Of a DNA stretch of 64,000 nucleotides, positions 21,998 to 33,180 are shown one piece after another (positions within the stretch are counted from its first letter, which is position 1; the number at the start of each line of letters is the position of its first letter). Origin of the DNA: Blumeriella jaapii (lineage: Eukaryota > Ascomycota > Leotiomycetes > Helotiales > Drepanopezizaceae). The notes under the pieces are model-generated. The model was not told where the DNA came from, searched no databases, and was given only the letters and a program-made list of their open reading frames with translations. Both the position numbers and the translations under genes were made by a program. Location: assembly GCA_009599575.1 (NCBI GenBank), contig VWND01000095.1, positions 1,116,001 through 1,180,000 on the forward strand. The letters run 5' to 3'.

Positions 21998-23755
21998 ATG
22001 GATCCCGCATCGACCGAATCGACAAACCGACCCGACGAGTGGAAGATTGAGCAAGGCATCAATGGAGCTAAACTGCCCTTTTTGGATCAGACTGGAACTG
22101 AGACTGTCAAGATCCAGCCTCACGTATGGGGAGAACTGACCAAAGATCAAGCCGCAATCGACGCTGTTGGAAATCGTGACGAGATCTTCGCTCGAGAACG
22201 TGATGGGTGGAAAGGGTACGTTGACCTCGCATTGTCTTTCGTCCAAAACGTAAGCCGGAAATACTCACCCTGGGTCAGGTATGTAGAGTGGGAAGAATAC
22301 CCCGAGAAGAAGGAAAAGGCCCACAAAATTCTAACTTCGCAAACCTTTCCTCCAAACCCGGAGTACCAGATGGGACCGATCCCTGATACCAACCCGGTGC
22401 TATCTGGTGATGACTACAAGGCATGGCATGCCGCTGTCGGTGGCGAGCTGACGACCGCTGCTGATGATTCCTGGGCAACTGTCCTTGAGGAGAAGCATCC
22501 AGATATGCTCCATCTCCTGCAGTTTCCTTACAACGGCGAGCCACCCAAAAGACTTACGACTTCGAAGCCAATAACACCCAACCCGCTTCACTTCGTTCGC
22601 AATCATGGTGGCATCCCCATCATCGACAAAGAGAAGTTTACATTCAAACTCGATGGCCTGGTCGCGAACCCCAAAACTTACACTTTGAACGATCTTATGG
22701 ATGAATCGAGGTTTCCGCGCATGGAAAAACTAGTCACTATGCAGTGCTCTGGAACCCGTCGCATCGAGCAGATTTCGTTGTACGCTGGCCAAGGTGACGA
22801 GGTGCCCCAAGCTCCATGGGCCGAAGGGGCTATTGGAACCGCAAAGTATGTGGGTATCAGTCTGAAGAAGTTGATCAAGGATTGTGGTGGTCTCGTCAAC
22901 GGCGGCAAGCATCTCGAGTTCTACGGTGCCGATACATATTTCAAGGCTCACCAAGCCATGAATTACGTCGTCAGTGTTCCGTGGTCCAAGGTCAAGGCAA
23001 ACGAAGTCATTCTTGCTTGGGAGATGAACGGTGAACCCCTGCCCAAGATTCATGGATACCCACTCCGAGTCGTGGTCCTGGGATATATCGGTGCGCGAAG
23101 CGTGAAGTGGCTTTATCGCATTAAAGCCACCAGCGGACCTTCGCTGGCACCCGTTCAAAGCAAAGAGTACCTGTACTTCAATCAGCAGGTTGGCAAGCAC
23201 AACCAGCGGCCAACGGACGGCATCCAGATTCAGGAAATGCCCGTCAGTTCCGCCATCATGTCTCCATGGAACAAGCAGGTTGTGATCCACAATGGCGCCA
23301 TCAAGTGCAAAGGCTGGGCCTATTCCGGTGGAGGGCGATGGCCCGAACGGATTGAACTCTCCGCCGACGGTGGCTTCAGCTGGTATGCCGTCCCCAACAA
23401 CCAAATGTCCAAGAAACACAAGTGGACGTGGCGAACCTGGGAGTTCGACGTGCCCTGCGATGTTGAGGGTTGGATTGAGATTGTCTGCCGCTGCTGGGAC
23501 AACTCGCTCAACACCCAGCCCCTGACCGTCAGAGCTGCCTGGAACTGGGGACTTCACGTCACAAGCTCGGCTCATCGCGTTTGTGTGTACAGCATGAACA
23601 AGAGCCGGCCTATCACGCGGGCGAGATTGGAGATGTTCGAGAAGACTGGAAGTCCTCTGGCGCCGTTGACTTGTCCGGAAGATTTCCAGACGCAGAGCTG
23701 GGATGATTATAACAAGTTCTGGAGGGAGAACGATCCACGGGATGTAGATGACTAG
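21998..23755 (+). CDS. Sulfite oxidase family molybdopterin oxidoreductase
   Basis: Single exon, 585 aa. It has the Moco-binding domain (Oxidored_molyb, about residues 195-395) followed by the Mo-co dimerisation domain (about 425-560). The molybdenum-ligating cysteine is Cys250 in MQCSGTRR, in the place of the QCAGNRR motif; other family marks are NPLHFVRNHGGIP, KYVGISLKKL, AWEMNGEPLPKIHGYPLR, GARSVKWL and GWAYSGGGRWPERIELS. The first 190 residues are specific to this fungal subgroup. There is no cytochrome b5 domain as in animal sulfite oxidase, no FAD/NADPH domain as in nitrate reductase, and no mitochondrial presequence, so a cytosolic or peroxisomal enzyme of the plant type is likely; the substrate (sulfite or other) is inferred. 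The long antisense frame is a shadow. Confidence 0.9.
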   Translation: MDPASTESTNRPDEWKIEQGINGAKLPFLDQTGTETVKIQPHVWGELTKDQAAIDAVGNRDEIFARERDGWKGYVDLALSFVQNVSRKYSPWVRYVEWEEYPEKKEKAHKILTSQTFPPNPEYQMGPIPDTNPVLSGDDYKAWHAAVGGELTTAADDSWATVLEEKHPDMLHLLQFPYNGEPPKRLTTSKPITPNPLHFVRNHGGIPIIDKEKFTFKLDGLVANPKTYTLNDLMDESRFPRMEKLVTMQCSGTRRIEQISLYAGQGDEVPQAPWAEGAIGTAKYVGISLKKLIKDCGGLVNGGKHLEFYGADTYFKAHQAMNYVVSVPWSKVKANEVILAWEMNGEPLPKIHGYPLRVVVLGYIGARSVKWLYRIKATSGPSLAPVQSKEYLYFNQQVGKHNQRPTDGIQIQEMPVSSAIMSPWNKQVVIHNGAIKCKGWAYSGGGRWPERIELSADGGFSWYAVPNNQMSKKHKWTWRTWEFDVPCDVEGWIEIVCRCWDNSLNTQPLTVRAAWNWGLHVTSSAHRVCVYSMNKSRPITRARLEMFEKTGSPLAPLTCPEDFQTQSWDDYNKFWRENDPRDVDD

Positions 23756-24147
23756 GGGCTCTGTGTCGTGCAAAGATTCACTTTTTGTGTCTGGCTTCAA
23801 GCAAATTACAAGGTCTACATCATTTCCTGATGAAAAGGTGCTGATTCACAAGTCCCATGTGGGCATTAGGTTGAGCTTCATCGCTATGTCAGTGAGTGAC
23901 CTGCCCTGGAGTCTGAATCACGGCTCTAGAATAGCTCCACCTCGACTTCTTTGATTCCAAACATGATTGCTCTGACTCGTAAACCTCATTCTGAACAGCA
24001 TAAAAGCCCCCGCCCCATAGCAAGAGAGCATCTGCTCCATCAAGCACGCTCCCTTCCAATACACACAAAGACGCATTCTAAGCAAGCCTCTGCGCCACCA
24101 TACGAGATCCTACACCAGATTTCCCACATTCTCAGAACATCGCCAAG
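23756..24147. other. Intergenic, promoter of small Cys-rich gene
   Basis: About 390 bp; a CATAAAAG TATA-like sequence lies at about 23999-24006. Nothing else seen. Confidence 0.45.
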
Positions 24148-24363
24148 ATGTGTGAGATAGAGATCTTCACGATGGCCTGCAGCCACGAGTTCACAAAGCT
24201 GCTGAGCTACTGCCACTTTGCGCGGAATGATCCTCTCCACCAGTGTTTTGGTCCCAAGACCGTCAAGAACCGTTGGGCTCAACGCGCTATCTGCGGCTCG
24301 TGCGCCGAGGCAAGAGACAAGGCGGCTCGCGCTAGACTTGCTGCGCAGCAGGGCCAGCAATAA
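24148..24363 (+). CDS. Small Cys-rich hypothetical protein (71 aa)
   Basis: Uninterrupted 71-aa frame starting at an ATG with good context (CCAAGATGTG). It contains six cysteines and three histidines, including ACSHEF, YCHFA, QCF and ICGSCAEARDKAARARLAAQQ; the CxxC close to the end is followed by an Ala/Arg-rich helix. Such small MC- proteins with CxH and CxxC pairs are common, unstudied genes in filamentous ascomycetes, and zinc binding is plausible. No signal peptide. Support is the compact frame, start context and a TATA-like element upstream; I cannot name a function. Confidence 0.55.
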   Translation: MCEIEIFTMACSHEFTKLLSYCHFARNDPLHQCFGPKTVKNRWAQRAICGSCAEARDKAARARLAAQQGQQ

Positions 24364-25322
24364 CTCGTCTGGATGAGGCTGGGAAAGGTGCTTGGGGGAG
24401 AGAAAGGTAGAAGAGGGCTTTTTGTATCGGCTATGGAGAAGAGACCTGGTTCAAGCGCGCGACATGCTTGTACATCATAGTCGGTGTTACGATCTCGGGT
24501 TTTAGGACCATGGAGAGAGGTCTGGGGAGAGATCTGGATGGTAGAGGCTCGGGTCAGTGGACTTTGCTGCTGCTTCTGCTAGGGACTTGCAGTTGGCGAG
24601 ACATGGTTGTAAACAACAGGCGCACGTGCCTCGTCACAAAGGCACATCTATTGGACTTGGTACATTGCTCTATTGTTCGTGAAGTTTTGCGTTCTCCTTC
24701 GAAAACACAGGTTCGTTAGGACAGTGAGTGAATGAAGATAAACAAAACATGGGATTTAGCGAGATCAGCCCCCAGGCTGGGGCGGGCCGCTAGCACTGTC
24801 AACCGAGTAGGAAGAACGTTGTTTACAAAGCACCGAAATCTTGCACCAAGCATTTCCCACACACCGCGCTCCTGTAAGAACATAGGTAGGCAATGTCGTC
24901 TGAGACGAGAATATCAACATATCAAGGGCTCGGTTCTTTGTACTGTAAGCTCGGAATTCCTGCGCTCGCTGCTCCCACCTCGCTAACAGCGCCACTTTGA
25001 GCAATTGACGGGGGGCGACCACCGCACATCACGACAACGCCATGTTGTGACCACATCCAGACGGCCACTTCGAACCTACATGTTGCATGTTCGCGGAGTG
25101 GACACTTGACACCCGCTGATTCTACCGTCACGCAGCGAAGAACTGCGTAGGAAGATGAGGCGTCTTTCGGATATCGAGCGCGAGAAGCACGTGGTAATGA
25201 TGCTACGGCAAAGCTAGGCAGGCAGGCATACAAGTAGCCCCTCAAGCAAAGGATTCTTCTGTATCCCATCCTCGACCATCGTCAACTCCATCTTTGTCTC
25301 AGAGGTACAGCCTGTGCCGAAG
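24364..25322. other. Intergenic, nothing recognised
   Basis: About 960 bp with short open frames only. Confidence 0.5.
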
Positions 25323-26192
25323 ATGTCAGCACCAACACTCCTCCTCATCGGCTCCGGTCCTGGCATCGGCCTCTCGACATCCATCCTCTTCGCGCAGAAG
25401 AAATTCGCCAAAGTAGCGCTCGTCTCGCGAAACGCCACCCGTCTCGCCGCCGAAGCCAACACCGTCGCGTCTTCCGCCACCCAGGACGAGAAAGAAATCG
25501 ACGTCAAGACCTGGGCCGTCGACATCACCGACTCTCCCGCGTTCACACACGTGCTGAGCGAGGTCGGGGCCTGGGGCGACGTGACGTGTGTGATCTTCAA
25601 CGCGGCGAGGGTGCAGCCTAGCGCTCTGCTTGAGGAGAGCGACGAGGAGATCCTCGAGGACTTTAAGGTCGGCTTCTCTCTGCTCATGCGAAATGCTGCG
25701 GGGTGGTGGAGAGAAATTTCTGACGAGGGTGACATAGGTGACGACCATTGCGCTGCATACTACCGCTTCTTGGGCTATGCCCCTCTTGTCCAAGAGGGAG
25801 GAGGCGGAAAAGCCGAGTCTGCTGGTGACGAGCAGCTTGCTGTGGAAACAGCCGGTCCCCATGTTCTTCTCGCTGTCGCTGGCGAAGTCGAGTCAGAGAA
25901 ATCTGGTGCAGAGCCTGGGTTTGAGTTTTCCCAGTGAGCGCTAGCTTTTGTTCTCTTCTTCCCCTTTTTCTCTCTCTCTCTCGCTATTCTCCTCTTCTTT
26001 TTTGCCAACGCTTTCGAGCGAGGGGCTGATGTCAAGACAGGCGTCCACTGCGCTACTTTGAATGTTGGCGGTGAGGTTAAGCCCGAGGACAAATTCCTCA
26101 ACCCGACGAGGATTGCGGAGAAGTACTGGGAGCTGTATGATCAGGAGAAAGCGGCGTGGACGGAGGATCTGGATGTGCTAGGAGAGCAGTAA
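25323..26192 (+). CDS. Short-chain dehydrogenase/reductase-like protein with altered active site
   Basis: Three exons, 25323..25667, 25738..25933 and 26041..26192, give 230 aa, normal for the family. Introns are 70 and 107 bp. The Rossmann cofactor motif is GSGPGIGLST near residues 10-19, followed by VSRNATRL, AVDITD and IFNAARVQ (the usual NNAG position). The exon junctions give the family-typical DFKVTTIALHTTASWAMPLL and FPSVHCATLNVGGEV. At the catalytic site the expected YxxxK is replaced: FFSLSLAKSSQRNLVQSL keeps the lysine but has no tyrosine four residues before it. The protein may be non-catalytic or use another residue, as in other fungal NAD(P)-binding proteins of this clade. Substrate unknown. 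Confidence 0.8.
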
Positions 26193-26644
26193 AAAAGGCT
26201 CATGGCAGAATCTCGAGATCTGCGTCACTTGAATCCCACCGAACGAGTACCGACAACTTGACAACTTGGGTGTAGATGCGTAGCGAGGCTAGTATCGGAA
26301 TCTTGAAAGTCTCCATGCTGTGTGAATTGCACTTGCGCAGAAGAAATGAAAGAAATCCCTTCATTACTAGTAACGTTCGTCAAGTGATTTTTGCCTAGCC
26401 AACACACCCACCATGGTCAACTCCAATACTCGCCAGATATCTTGTCACCCTGTTGTTCCCAAGCATAAGATGCTCTTAGGATATCTTATTGACAAACCAC
26501 ACATCTGCCAGACTCTCCACAGCCGTGTCCGAAACTGGAAGAACAAATCGAAAGACAGGTAAACGCAAAGAACGCCACGAGGATACGAACTTGCCACTAC
26601 AAGTTTCCACCGCTGGAGGCACGAAGCATGTACCGGTCGGTAGG

Positions 26645-26672
26645 CTGGGGAGGGGGGGGAGGGGGGAGGGGG
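26645..26672 (+). repeat. G-tract, potential G-quadruplex
   Basis: Runs of 4, 8, 6 and 5 guanines separated by single adenines. Structure is a prediction from sequence only. Confidence 0.5.
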
Positions 26673-26923
26673 ATGAATGAGACACGGCTGTACAGTACGA
26701 CGAAGTACGTAGAGTATATACTCTCTGAAGATCTGCCGGAAACTGACTGACTGGTTGTATGTACAGAACACTGACTAGCTAAAGTGCACGAATCGCTGCA
26801 GAAACCCTTAGAGGGCCACAGAGTGAATCGAAGGCACAGTTAGTACTGGAGATACTCTACATCTGAAGTCTTGACGTTTTATCACGTCGGCCCGACTCGG
26901 CCCGGCTGAGTCAGCTTCCTTAG

Positions 26924-26993
26924 CCTTTCCTTTCCTTTCCTTTCCTTTCCTTTCCTTTCCTTTCCTTTCCTTTCCTCTCCTCTCCTCTCCTCT
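26924..26993 (+). repeat. CCTTT/CCTCT pentanucleotide microsatellite
   Basis: About ten CCTTT units followed by four CCTCT units. The Lys/Arg-rich antisense frame across it is an artefact of the repeat. Confidence 0.9.
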
Positions 26994-28230
26994 CCATCCC
27001 TCTCCATAGATTTCAGAAAATACAACCTCGAGCAGTCTCTTCTTTTGGACCGCTTCTCCGTCTTTTCCCTCTTTTTCCACCTCCGTCCAGCCCCATTCCA
27101 GTCATCGATGGAGCCATGCTCGCTCAGCCTCCCTCACCCCAGAAATCTTCGATCTATTCATCCGGTCTCTCACGGCCTCGGCCCAAGTGATCCGGGTTCT
27201 ACCTGAGACGTCTATTTCAAAACCGCTGGCTGCAAGAGCTTCATTGCGTGTCGACCCATACATGCCCCGGCAAAGAGACAAGCTTTCGCCCAGGGCTTGC
27301 GCGCGGGGACGGCACGTGTAGTTGGACGTCTGTGTCATCTGAGTTCAGAGATGGGTGTGGACCAACGTCGCGGCGATCTCGACAAAGCGTCGATCACCCA
27401 GGGCCAACTTTTGCTTGTCAACCTGACAGCCAATCGCGTGGCGGCAGCAGGCAGTCAATGGCCGTCCTGACTTTGGCCTCCTGGGGCGCTTGCCCTTGTG
27501 CCCTGTGCCCTACGCCCTCGTCCTCGACGTCCTCGCCGTCCTCTTCGCTCGCCCTTAGTTACCGCCACCATCGTCGTTCAATGTTGAAGCGTGGCACGGC
27601 GGCATGATCAATTCGCTTCGGAGGGACAATTTGTGCGGTGTTACGACGATACATACCGACGACACATCGCGTGTCCCTACGATACGTTCATCGGGCTCAC
27701 GATGTTTTAAAGTTACCGGCATTGTCGGACGTCTTGGCTCTTGGCCGGCCAGTTCCCGGGGAGTGATTGGCTGAGGGTCCTCAATATTGCATTGTACGCG
27801 GGAAGTCTGGTGTCACGTAGGGCGTTTGACTTGGCGCCGATGCAGGGACTCGTCGAGATGGACCGTCTTACCCCCAACCAAGGTGATATATGGGTTCCAA
27901 GCATTCAGGGGCGCGACAAGCCGAGATACAACCTCCTACATGCCGCCCTTCGTTGCTTGCCGCAACTCTCTTGTCGACATGATCTTTCTTCTTCTTTGTT
28001 AAACATATTCGCGCCAGGACCGCGCTCCTTCGTTCTCGTTGCTCTTTTTGGTGTTATTTCTTCGTTCAGCCTTTTTACTTTCTTCTTTTGTATCTTCACT
28101 TCTCTCCCGCCGGTTCGATATCGGTGAGCATTTGCGACTTGCTGCCTTCTGTGACGTCCTATTCGCTCTCTTCGGAATCTCGAGCTGGCTCGCCAAACGA
28201 GATTGAACGCCCTCGACGGACTAAGAAGTC

Positions 28231-29770
28231 ATGCTTGCCCGGCTCTCGGTATCGGTGTGCCTAGCACTTTTCGTTACTTTCTTCACGCTTATTCAAGCTG
28301 CACCGGCAGACAGGAGGAGTGCAGCAGTTAGAGGGCTAGGTGTCCCGGTAGACAATATCGAAGCCGAGGATATCGTTGCCAACAGATACATTGTGATTTA
28401 TCATGATAACTGCACCGATGAAATGGTTGAGCGACATCAAAGCCACATCTCGGCAACGCTTAAGAAGCGTAATCTCAATAAGCGTGCGCTGGACGGAAGG
28501 ATGATGTCAACCCACATCGACCCATTCACGATATCGGGATGGAGGGGAACGTCTTTGGATGCCGATGATGAGATGATGATGGATATTGCGAGCCTGCAGG
28601 GTGTACGTTTGTTATCTCTCTTTCAGACCGGGAGTTGTGTGTGATGGCGTCTGAGGTTGGGAAAGGAGGCTGACGGGTGTGTGCACAGGTCAAATACATC
28701 GAGGCCGACGTGAGGGTTAAAATGATCGGGCTGGTCGAGCAGCAGGCTGCTCCACCTGGTCTAGAGCGCCTTTCACATGTCTCTGCAAAACAGGCACAGG
28801 GTTACACATTTGATGCCTCGGCTGGGGAAGGAATCACAGCCTTTATTGTCGATACGGGAGTGCGTATTAGTCACGAAGTAAGCCTCTTGGTCTATGCCCG
28901 AGTCTATGTCTATGGTGCTAAGCCGAACAGGAATACGGAGGCCGCGCCACTTTCGGAGGAAACTTCGTTGATAATGTCGATGATGACGAGAATGGGCACG
29001 GATCTCACGTGGCCGGCACTGTTGGAGGTGCTACTTTCGGCGTTGCCAAGAAAGTTGATATCGTTGCAGTGAAGACCCTCGACAAAGACGGAGGTGGAAC
29101 GAACTCGGGTGTCCTTGCAGGCCTCAACTTCGGTGCTTACTATTCCTCTATTCGTCTTTCCCAATGCTGATACTAACCTCCCTCCAGTCGAGAGTGAAGT
29201 CGCGGCCCGTGGCCTCAAAGGCAAAGCCGTGATGAATATGTCGATCGGTGGTCCCAAATCCAGAGCGTTGAACGCTGCCGTCGAGGGCTTGACCCGAGCA
29301 GGCATCGTCGTCGTGGTCGCAGCCGGTAACGAAGACCAGAACGCCGCCAACGTGTCGCCTGCGTCTGCACCCGCCGCAATCACAGTCGGCGCCATCGATG
29401 ACCAGGACAAGAAGGCGAGCTTTAGCAATTTTGGCCCCGACCTGGATATCTTCGCGCCAGGCGTCAAGATCCAGAGCGTGGGAATTCGAAGTGATACGGA
29501 TACCGCGACGTTGAGCGGCACGAGCATGGGTATGTTTGTTCCTCCACCCATTCCTTATCAGGCAAGAACTCCTTACTGATTTCATTTCTATGCAAAGCCT
29601 CCCCCCATGTCGCAGGCCTCGCCGCCTACCTCATGGCTCTCGAGAAAATCACCGATCCCGACGCCGTGACGGAGCGCATGCTCGAGCTGGCCAAATCCAC
29701 CAAGGCCAAGGTCATCAACACCGACCCCGAAACGACCACGCTGATCGCGTTCAACGGCGAAGGCTTGTAG
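28231..29770 (+). CDS. Secreted subtilisin-like serine protease (S8, proteinase K type)
   Basis: Five exons, 28231..28602, 28689..28877, 28931..29132, 29188..29529 and 29598..29770, give 425 aa; introns of 86, 53, 55 and 68 bp. A hydrophobic signal peptide ([23 protein letters not shown]) is followed by an inhibitor-I9 propeptide (about 45-130, [19 protein letters not shown] ... VKYIEAD). The catalytic triad is complete: Asp179 in VDTGV, His210 in NGHGSHVAG and Ser367 in GTSMASPHVAG; the oxyanion Asn lies in VVVAAGNED. The mature enzyme would be an extracellular endopeptidase used in nutrition or host-tissue breakdown. The GTSMA codons are split by the last intron, a common site in fungal subtilases. 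It lies at the edge of a repeat-rich, gene-free island. Confidence 0.93.
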
Positions 29771-31992
29771 ATCGCTCTCCCTGCACGAGTACCGGGATGG
29801 GTATTCTATTCGGATCTCTTCCGTGCGGGTAGGATAGGATACCAGGATCCGTCGGGCGTTGCCAGCCGAATGTACGTGTCATACAGCCTCACCCTCAATC
29901 GCCGCCAGCAGCCATTGTCTCAGTTCTCACGTACGCATCTTTTAGGCAGAGGGGGAAAGGAAAATGAAGGGAACGAGGAATGTTGGAAGGGCGGGCGGGT
30001 ACCCACCCACGCTTCACAGCGACTTGCCCTCTACCGGGCTCGTTCATGTTTGACGGGGATCGCTCGGGTCGGGGACGGACGGACGGACGGTATGCTGGTC
30101 TGGTTTGGCGTTGTTGGCTGTTGCAGTACCTTCTTCCCTTACGAGCATTGCTTGGCGAACGTCTCGGTACGCACCGTACTGTACCTAGCCCAGGCACTCG
30201 GGCTTCCGCTGAGACTCCCGGACGTAGAAGTTGGGGCTGCAATGCCAAGATGTGTAACTGAATGCTTGGCTGTCTTGTCTCGAACCTTGTTTCACGGTAC
30301 CACGTTTTGAAAGGCGAAACCCTTTCCCTGTCGACTCTGCCACCTCGGGGGCTTCATGGGGTTGGGATGTGTGTCTGTGGCGGGCGAGAACAAGATATGT
30401 ATATACGTAAAAATACATGAATCCATATATTTATCTACATTTCCGTACATATATATGTATATTTTTATACATATATATTTACAAGTGTCCACATTTATTT
30501 GTTTATCTTCTGAGCAGAGGAGAGAACAGAAAGATCACGTGTGAACGCAGCAAAGGTACAGTATATTCCCCGCTCCTGTACAGTATGTACTACGAAAGAG
30601 CACCACCTTCTCGGGGCCGAGGCCCAGCCAGGAAGGGTCTCCTCCTGAGATCAGTCCCGACCTCGAACAGCCTTCCGAGAATCGAGCAGATGGCATCACC
30701 GTACTGTACTGTGGGATGTTTGTACATATCATCTGCCCTGCCCTCCGTCCCACCATCCCGTGCAGTACTTATTGTATGTACATATGTATGTATGTACATA
30801 CAGGCGTCCTCCTCGACTCTGATGAAGGACGACCGACTGGTCTTCCCAGCCAGCATTGACGACGTGATGTCTGTCCGCTTCGGCGTCGAGATCTCTGGTT
30901 CGTCTGTTAGGAATGGTGTTTGGTGGCTGTCTGTAGGTATTGTAGGTAGGTAGGTAGGTAGGTAGGTACTGTAGGTAGGTAGGTAGGTAGGTAGGTACGG
31001 TAGGTACGGTAGGTACTGTAGGTACTGTCCTGTCCCTTAGGCTTCATACTGTATTCTGCAAGAAAGCAAGCAAGCAAGTAAGCATCGGGTCTCCCATTGT
31101 TGATGCTGCCGTCAGTCGCCCTCGGCTATCCTGGGGTGCACGAGCCACACACAGGACAGACGCTACATACAGTTCACACACACTCTTGAAGCCTCTAGAG
31201 AACACAGTACAGTACCGTACTGCACAGCCATACAGTACTGTACATACATACCTACACATACATACCAGCCATCTTCAACACAACCATCTCACCTCCCCCT
31301 CCCGTCCAGCGAAGAAGCTGCCCCGCAGAGGGAGGCACCCACTCCTTGCACGGACCGAGTCACGGCATGACGTTTCCCTCTCCGCGTGAAACTTTCCGTC
31401 GAAGGGTTTTCCCTCGATCCTCGATTAACCGACGGATCTCGCTTGCTCGGTCGTGTGTGCCGCCGCCGACCTCGGCTGGGTTTCGGACGGCGGCGGTCCG
31501 CGTCGGAGAATCCGAGACCAGACGGGATCCGTCATACGTACATACAGATACATCCGCCGAACAGAGCCAAGAGCCACAGCGCGTCGCAACTCAAGGGTTG
31601 GGTTGATTAAGCTCAAGGCGACTCGACTCGGGGGCGTGTTGTCTGCCCGTATTCTGTGTAGATAGGTATGCAGTGGAGCAAAACAAATGGGGGGATGTTG
31701 AAACAAATCGTCTCACTGTACAGTACAGTAGTACAGTAGATGGTGGCTCTTGAACACCAACACTGTTGGAATACAAGTCACGTTCTATGCACGTGATAGC
31801 ACATGATGCCGCTAAGGCGCCCATTTGCATACACAGTACAACCCGCGTTTGCAGCGTAGAGTAGCTTATTCCTCAGACCAGATTACAACCAAATACGATT
31901 GCATTGCAATACGGTTATTTGGCCTGTCTCACCCCCACCCTGTGATACCGACAAACACCTTGTGCATAGACCCCTCCCGGAGAGGGAGGGAG
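29771..31992. other. Gene-free left part of repeat island
   Basis: Microsatellites (TAGG runs, TATA-rich stretch around 30390-30490) and many GTACTGTAC/TACAGTAC palindromes; no gene-like frame with support. Confidence 0.6.
30941..31028 (+). repeat. GTAG/TAGG tetranucleotide microsatellite
   Basis: Long runs of GTAG broken by GTACTGTA and GTACGGTA insertions. Confidence 0.85.
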
Positions 31993-32940
31993 GGAGGCAA
32001 AAAAGAGGAGGCAAAAAAGGGAGGCAAAAAAGAAAAGAAAAAAAGAGGAGGCAAAAAAGAAAAGAAAAAAAGAGGAGGCAAAAAAAAGGAGGCAAAAAAG
32101 AGGAGGCAAAAAAGAGGAGGCAAAAAAGAGGAGGCAAAAAAAAGGAGGCAAAAAAGAGGAGGCAAAAAAGAGGAGGCAAAAAAGAGGAGGCAAAAAAGAG
32201 GAGGCAAAAAAGAGGAGGCAAAAAAGAGGAGGCAAAAAAGAGAAGGCAAAAAAGAGAAGGCAAAAAAGAGGAGGCAAAAAAGAGGAGGCAAAAAAAAGGA
32301 GGCAAAAAAAAGAGAAGGCAAAAAAGAGAAGGCAAAAAAGAGAAGGCAAAAAAGAAGAGGCAAAAAAGAAGAGGCAAAAAAGAGGAGGCAAAAAAGAGGA
32401 GGCAAAAAAGAGGAGGCAAAAAAAAGAGGAGGCAAAAAAAGAGGAGGCAAAAAAGAGGAGGCAAAAAAAAGAAGGCAAAAAAGAGGAGGCAAAAAAGAGA
32501 AGGCAAAAAAGAGGAGGCAAAAAAGAGGAGGCAAAAAAGAGGAGGCAAAAAAGAGGAGGCAAAAAAGAGAAGACAAAAAAAGAGGAGGCAAAAAAGAGGA
32601 GGCAAAAAAGAGGAGGCAAAAAAGAGGAGGCAAAAAAGAGGAGGCAAAAAAAGATAAGGCAAAAAAGAAAAGGCAAAAAAGAGGAGGCAAAAAAGAAGAG
32701 GCAAAAAAGAAAAGGCAAAAAAGAGGAGGCAAAAAAGAGGAGGCAAAAAAGAGGAGGCAAAAAAGAAAAGGCAAAAAAAAATTAGGCAAAAAAAAGAAGG
32801 CAAAAAAAGGAGGCAAAAAAGAGGAGGCAAAAAAGAGGAGGCAAAAAAGAGAAGGCAAAAAAGAGGAGGCAGAAAAGAGGAGGCAGAAAAGAGGAGGCAG
32901 AAAAGAGGAGGCAGAAAAGAGAAGGCAGAAAAGAGGAGGA
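31993..32940 (-). repeat. Minisatellite of 14-bp purine units, about 65-70 copies
   Basis: The + strand unit is GAGGAGGCAAAAAA with variants (GAGAAGGCAAAAAA, GAAGAGGC.., GAGGAGGCAGAAAA at the right end) and a few units with one or two extra A. Three units make 42 bp, so the array is open in several frames and yields meaningless Lys/Arg-rich (+) or Phe/Leu-rich (-) frames of over 400 aa. On the - strand the unit reads TTTTTTGCCTCCTC, that is a T6 run per unit, lying downstream of the 5S rRNA gene. Copy number is an estimate from length. Confidence 0.9.
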
Positions 32941-33036
32941 AGAAAAGAAAAAAAGAAAAGAAAAGAAGAAAAGAAAAGAAGAAAAGAAAAGAAGAAAAGA
33001 AAAGAAAATAAGAAAAAAAAAAAAGAAAAGAAAAAA

Positions 33037-33064
33037 ACATACAACAGCAGGTATTCGCTGGTGG
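33037..33064 (-). pseudogene. Duplicated 3' end of 5S rRNA
   Basis: The 28 bases match exactly the last 28 bases of the full 5S gene at 33181-33299 and lie in the same orientation 117-144 bp further downstream of it. The rest of the gene is absent. Confidence 0.9.
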
Positions 33065-33172
33065 AGGAGGAATAAAAGAGAGGAGGAAAAAAAAAAAAGA
33101 AAAAAATAAAAGAAGAAAAGAAAAGAAGAAAAGAAAAGAAGAAAAAAAAGAAAAAAAGAAAAAAAAAAAAAA

Positions 33173-33180
33173 AGAAAAAA
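33173..33180 (-). terminator. Pol III T-run terminator of 5S rRNA
   Basis: T-rich run directly after the 5S 3' end on the - strand. Confidence 0.7.

Larger units (their letters stand above)
26193..28230. other. Intergenic region upstream of the protease
   Basis: 2 kb holding a G-rich run (26645-26672), a CCTTT pentanucleotide microsatellite, and a pyrimidine-rich stretch before the protease start that looks like promoter/5' UTR. Open frames such as 27741..28127 have no family support. Confidence 0.5.
32941..33180 (+). repeat. Purine (AAAAG-type) low-complexity tract around 5S fragment
   Basis: GAAAA/GAAAAAA-rich sequence on both sides of the 28-bp 5S fragment at 33037-33064; only A and G except a few T. 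Confidence 0.85.

Noticed and set aside
22730..23800. 356-aa open frame on - across the molybdoenzyme
   Set aside because: Antisense shadow; the + strand carries complete family motifs.
27741..28127. 128-aa open frame before the protease
   Set aside because: Hydrophobic end arises from pyrimidine-rich promoter/5' UTR; no motif.
31825..33075. 416-aa Lys/Arg-rich open frame (+) and 430-470-aa Phe/Leu-rich frames (-)
   Set aside because: They follow the 14-bp satellite: three units give a 14-residue period and the unit has no stop in any frame. No start context, splice or domain.
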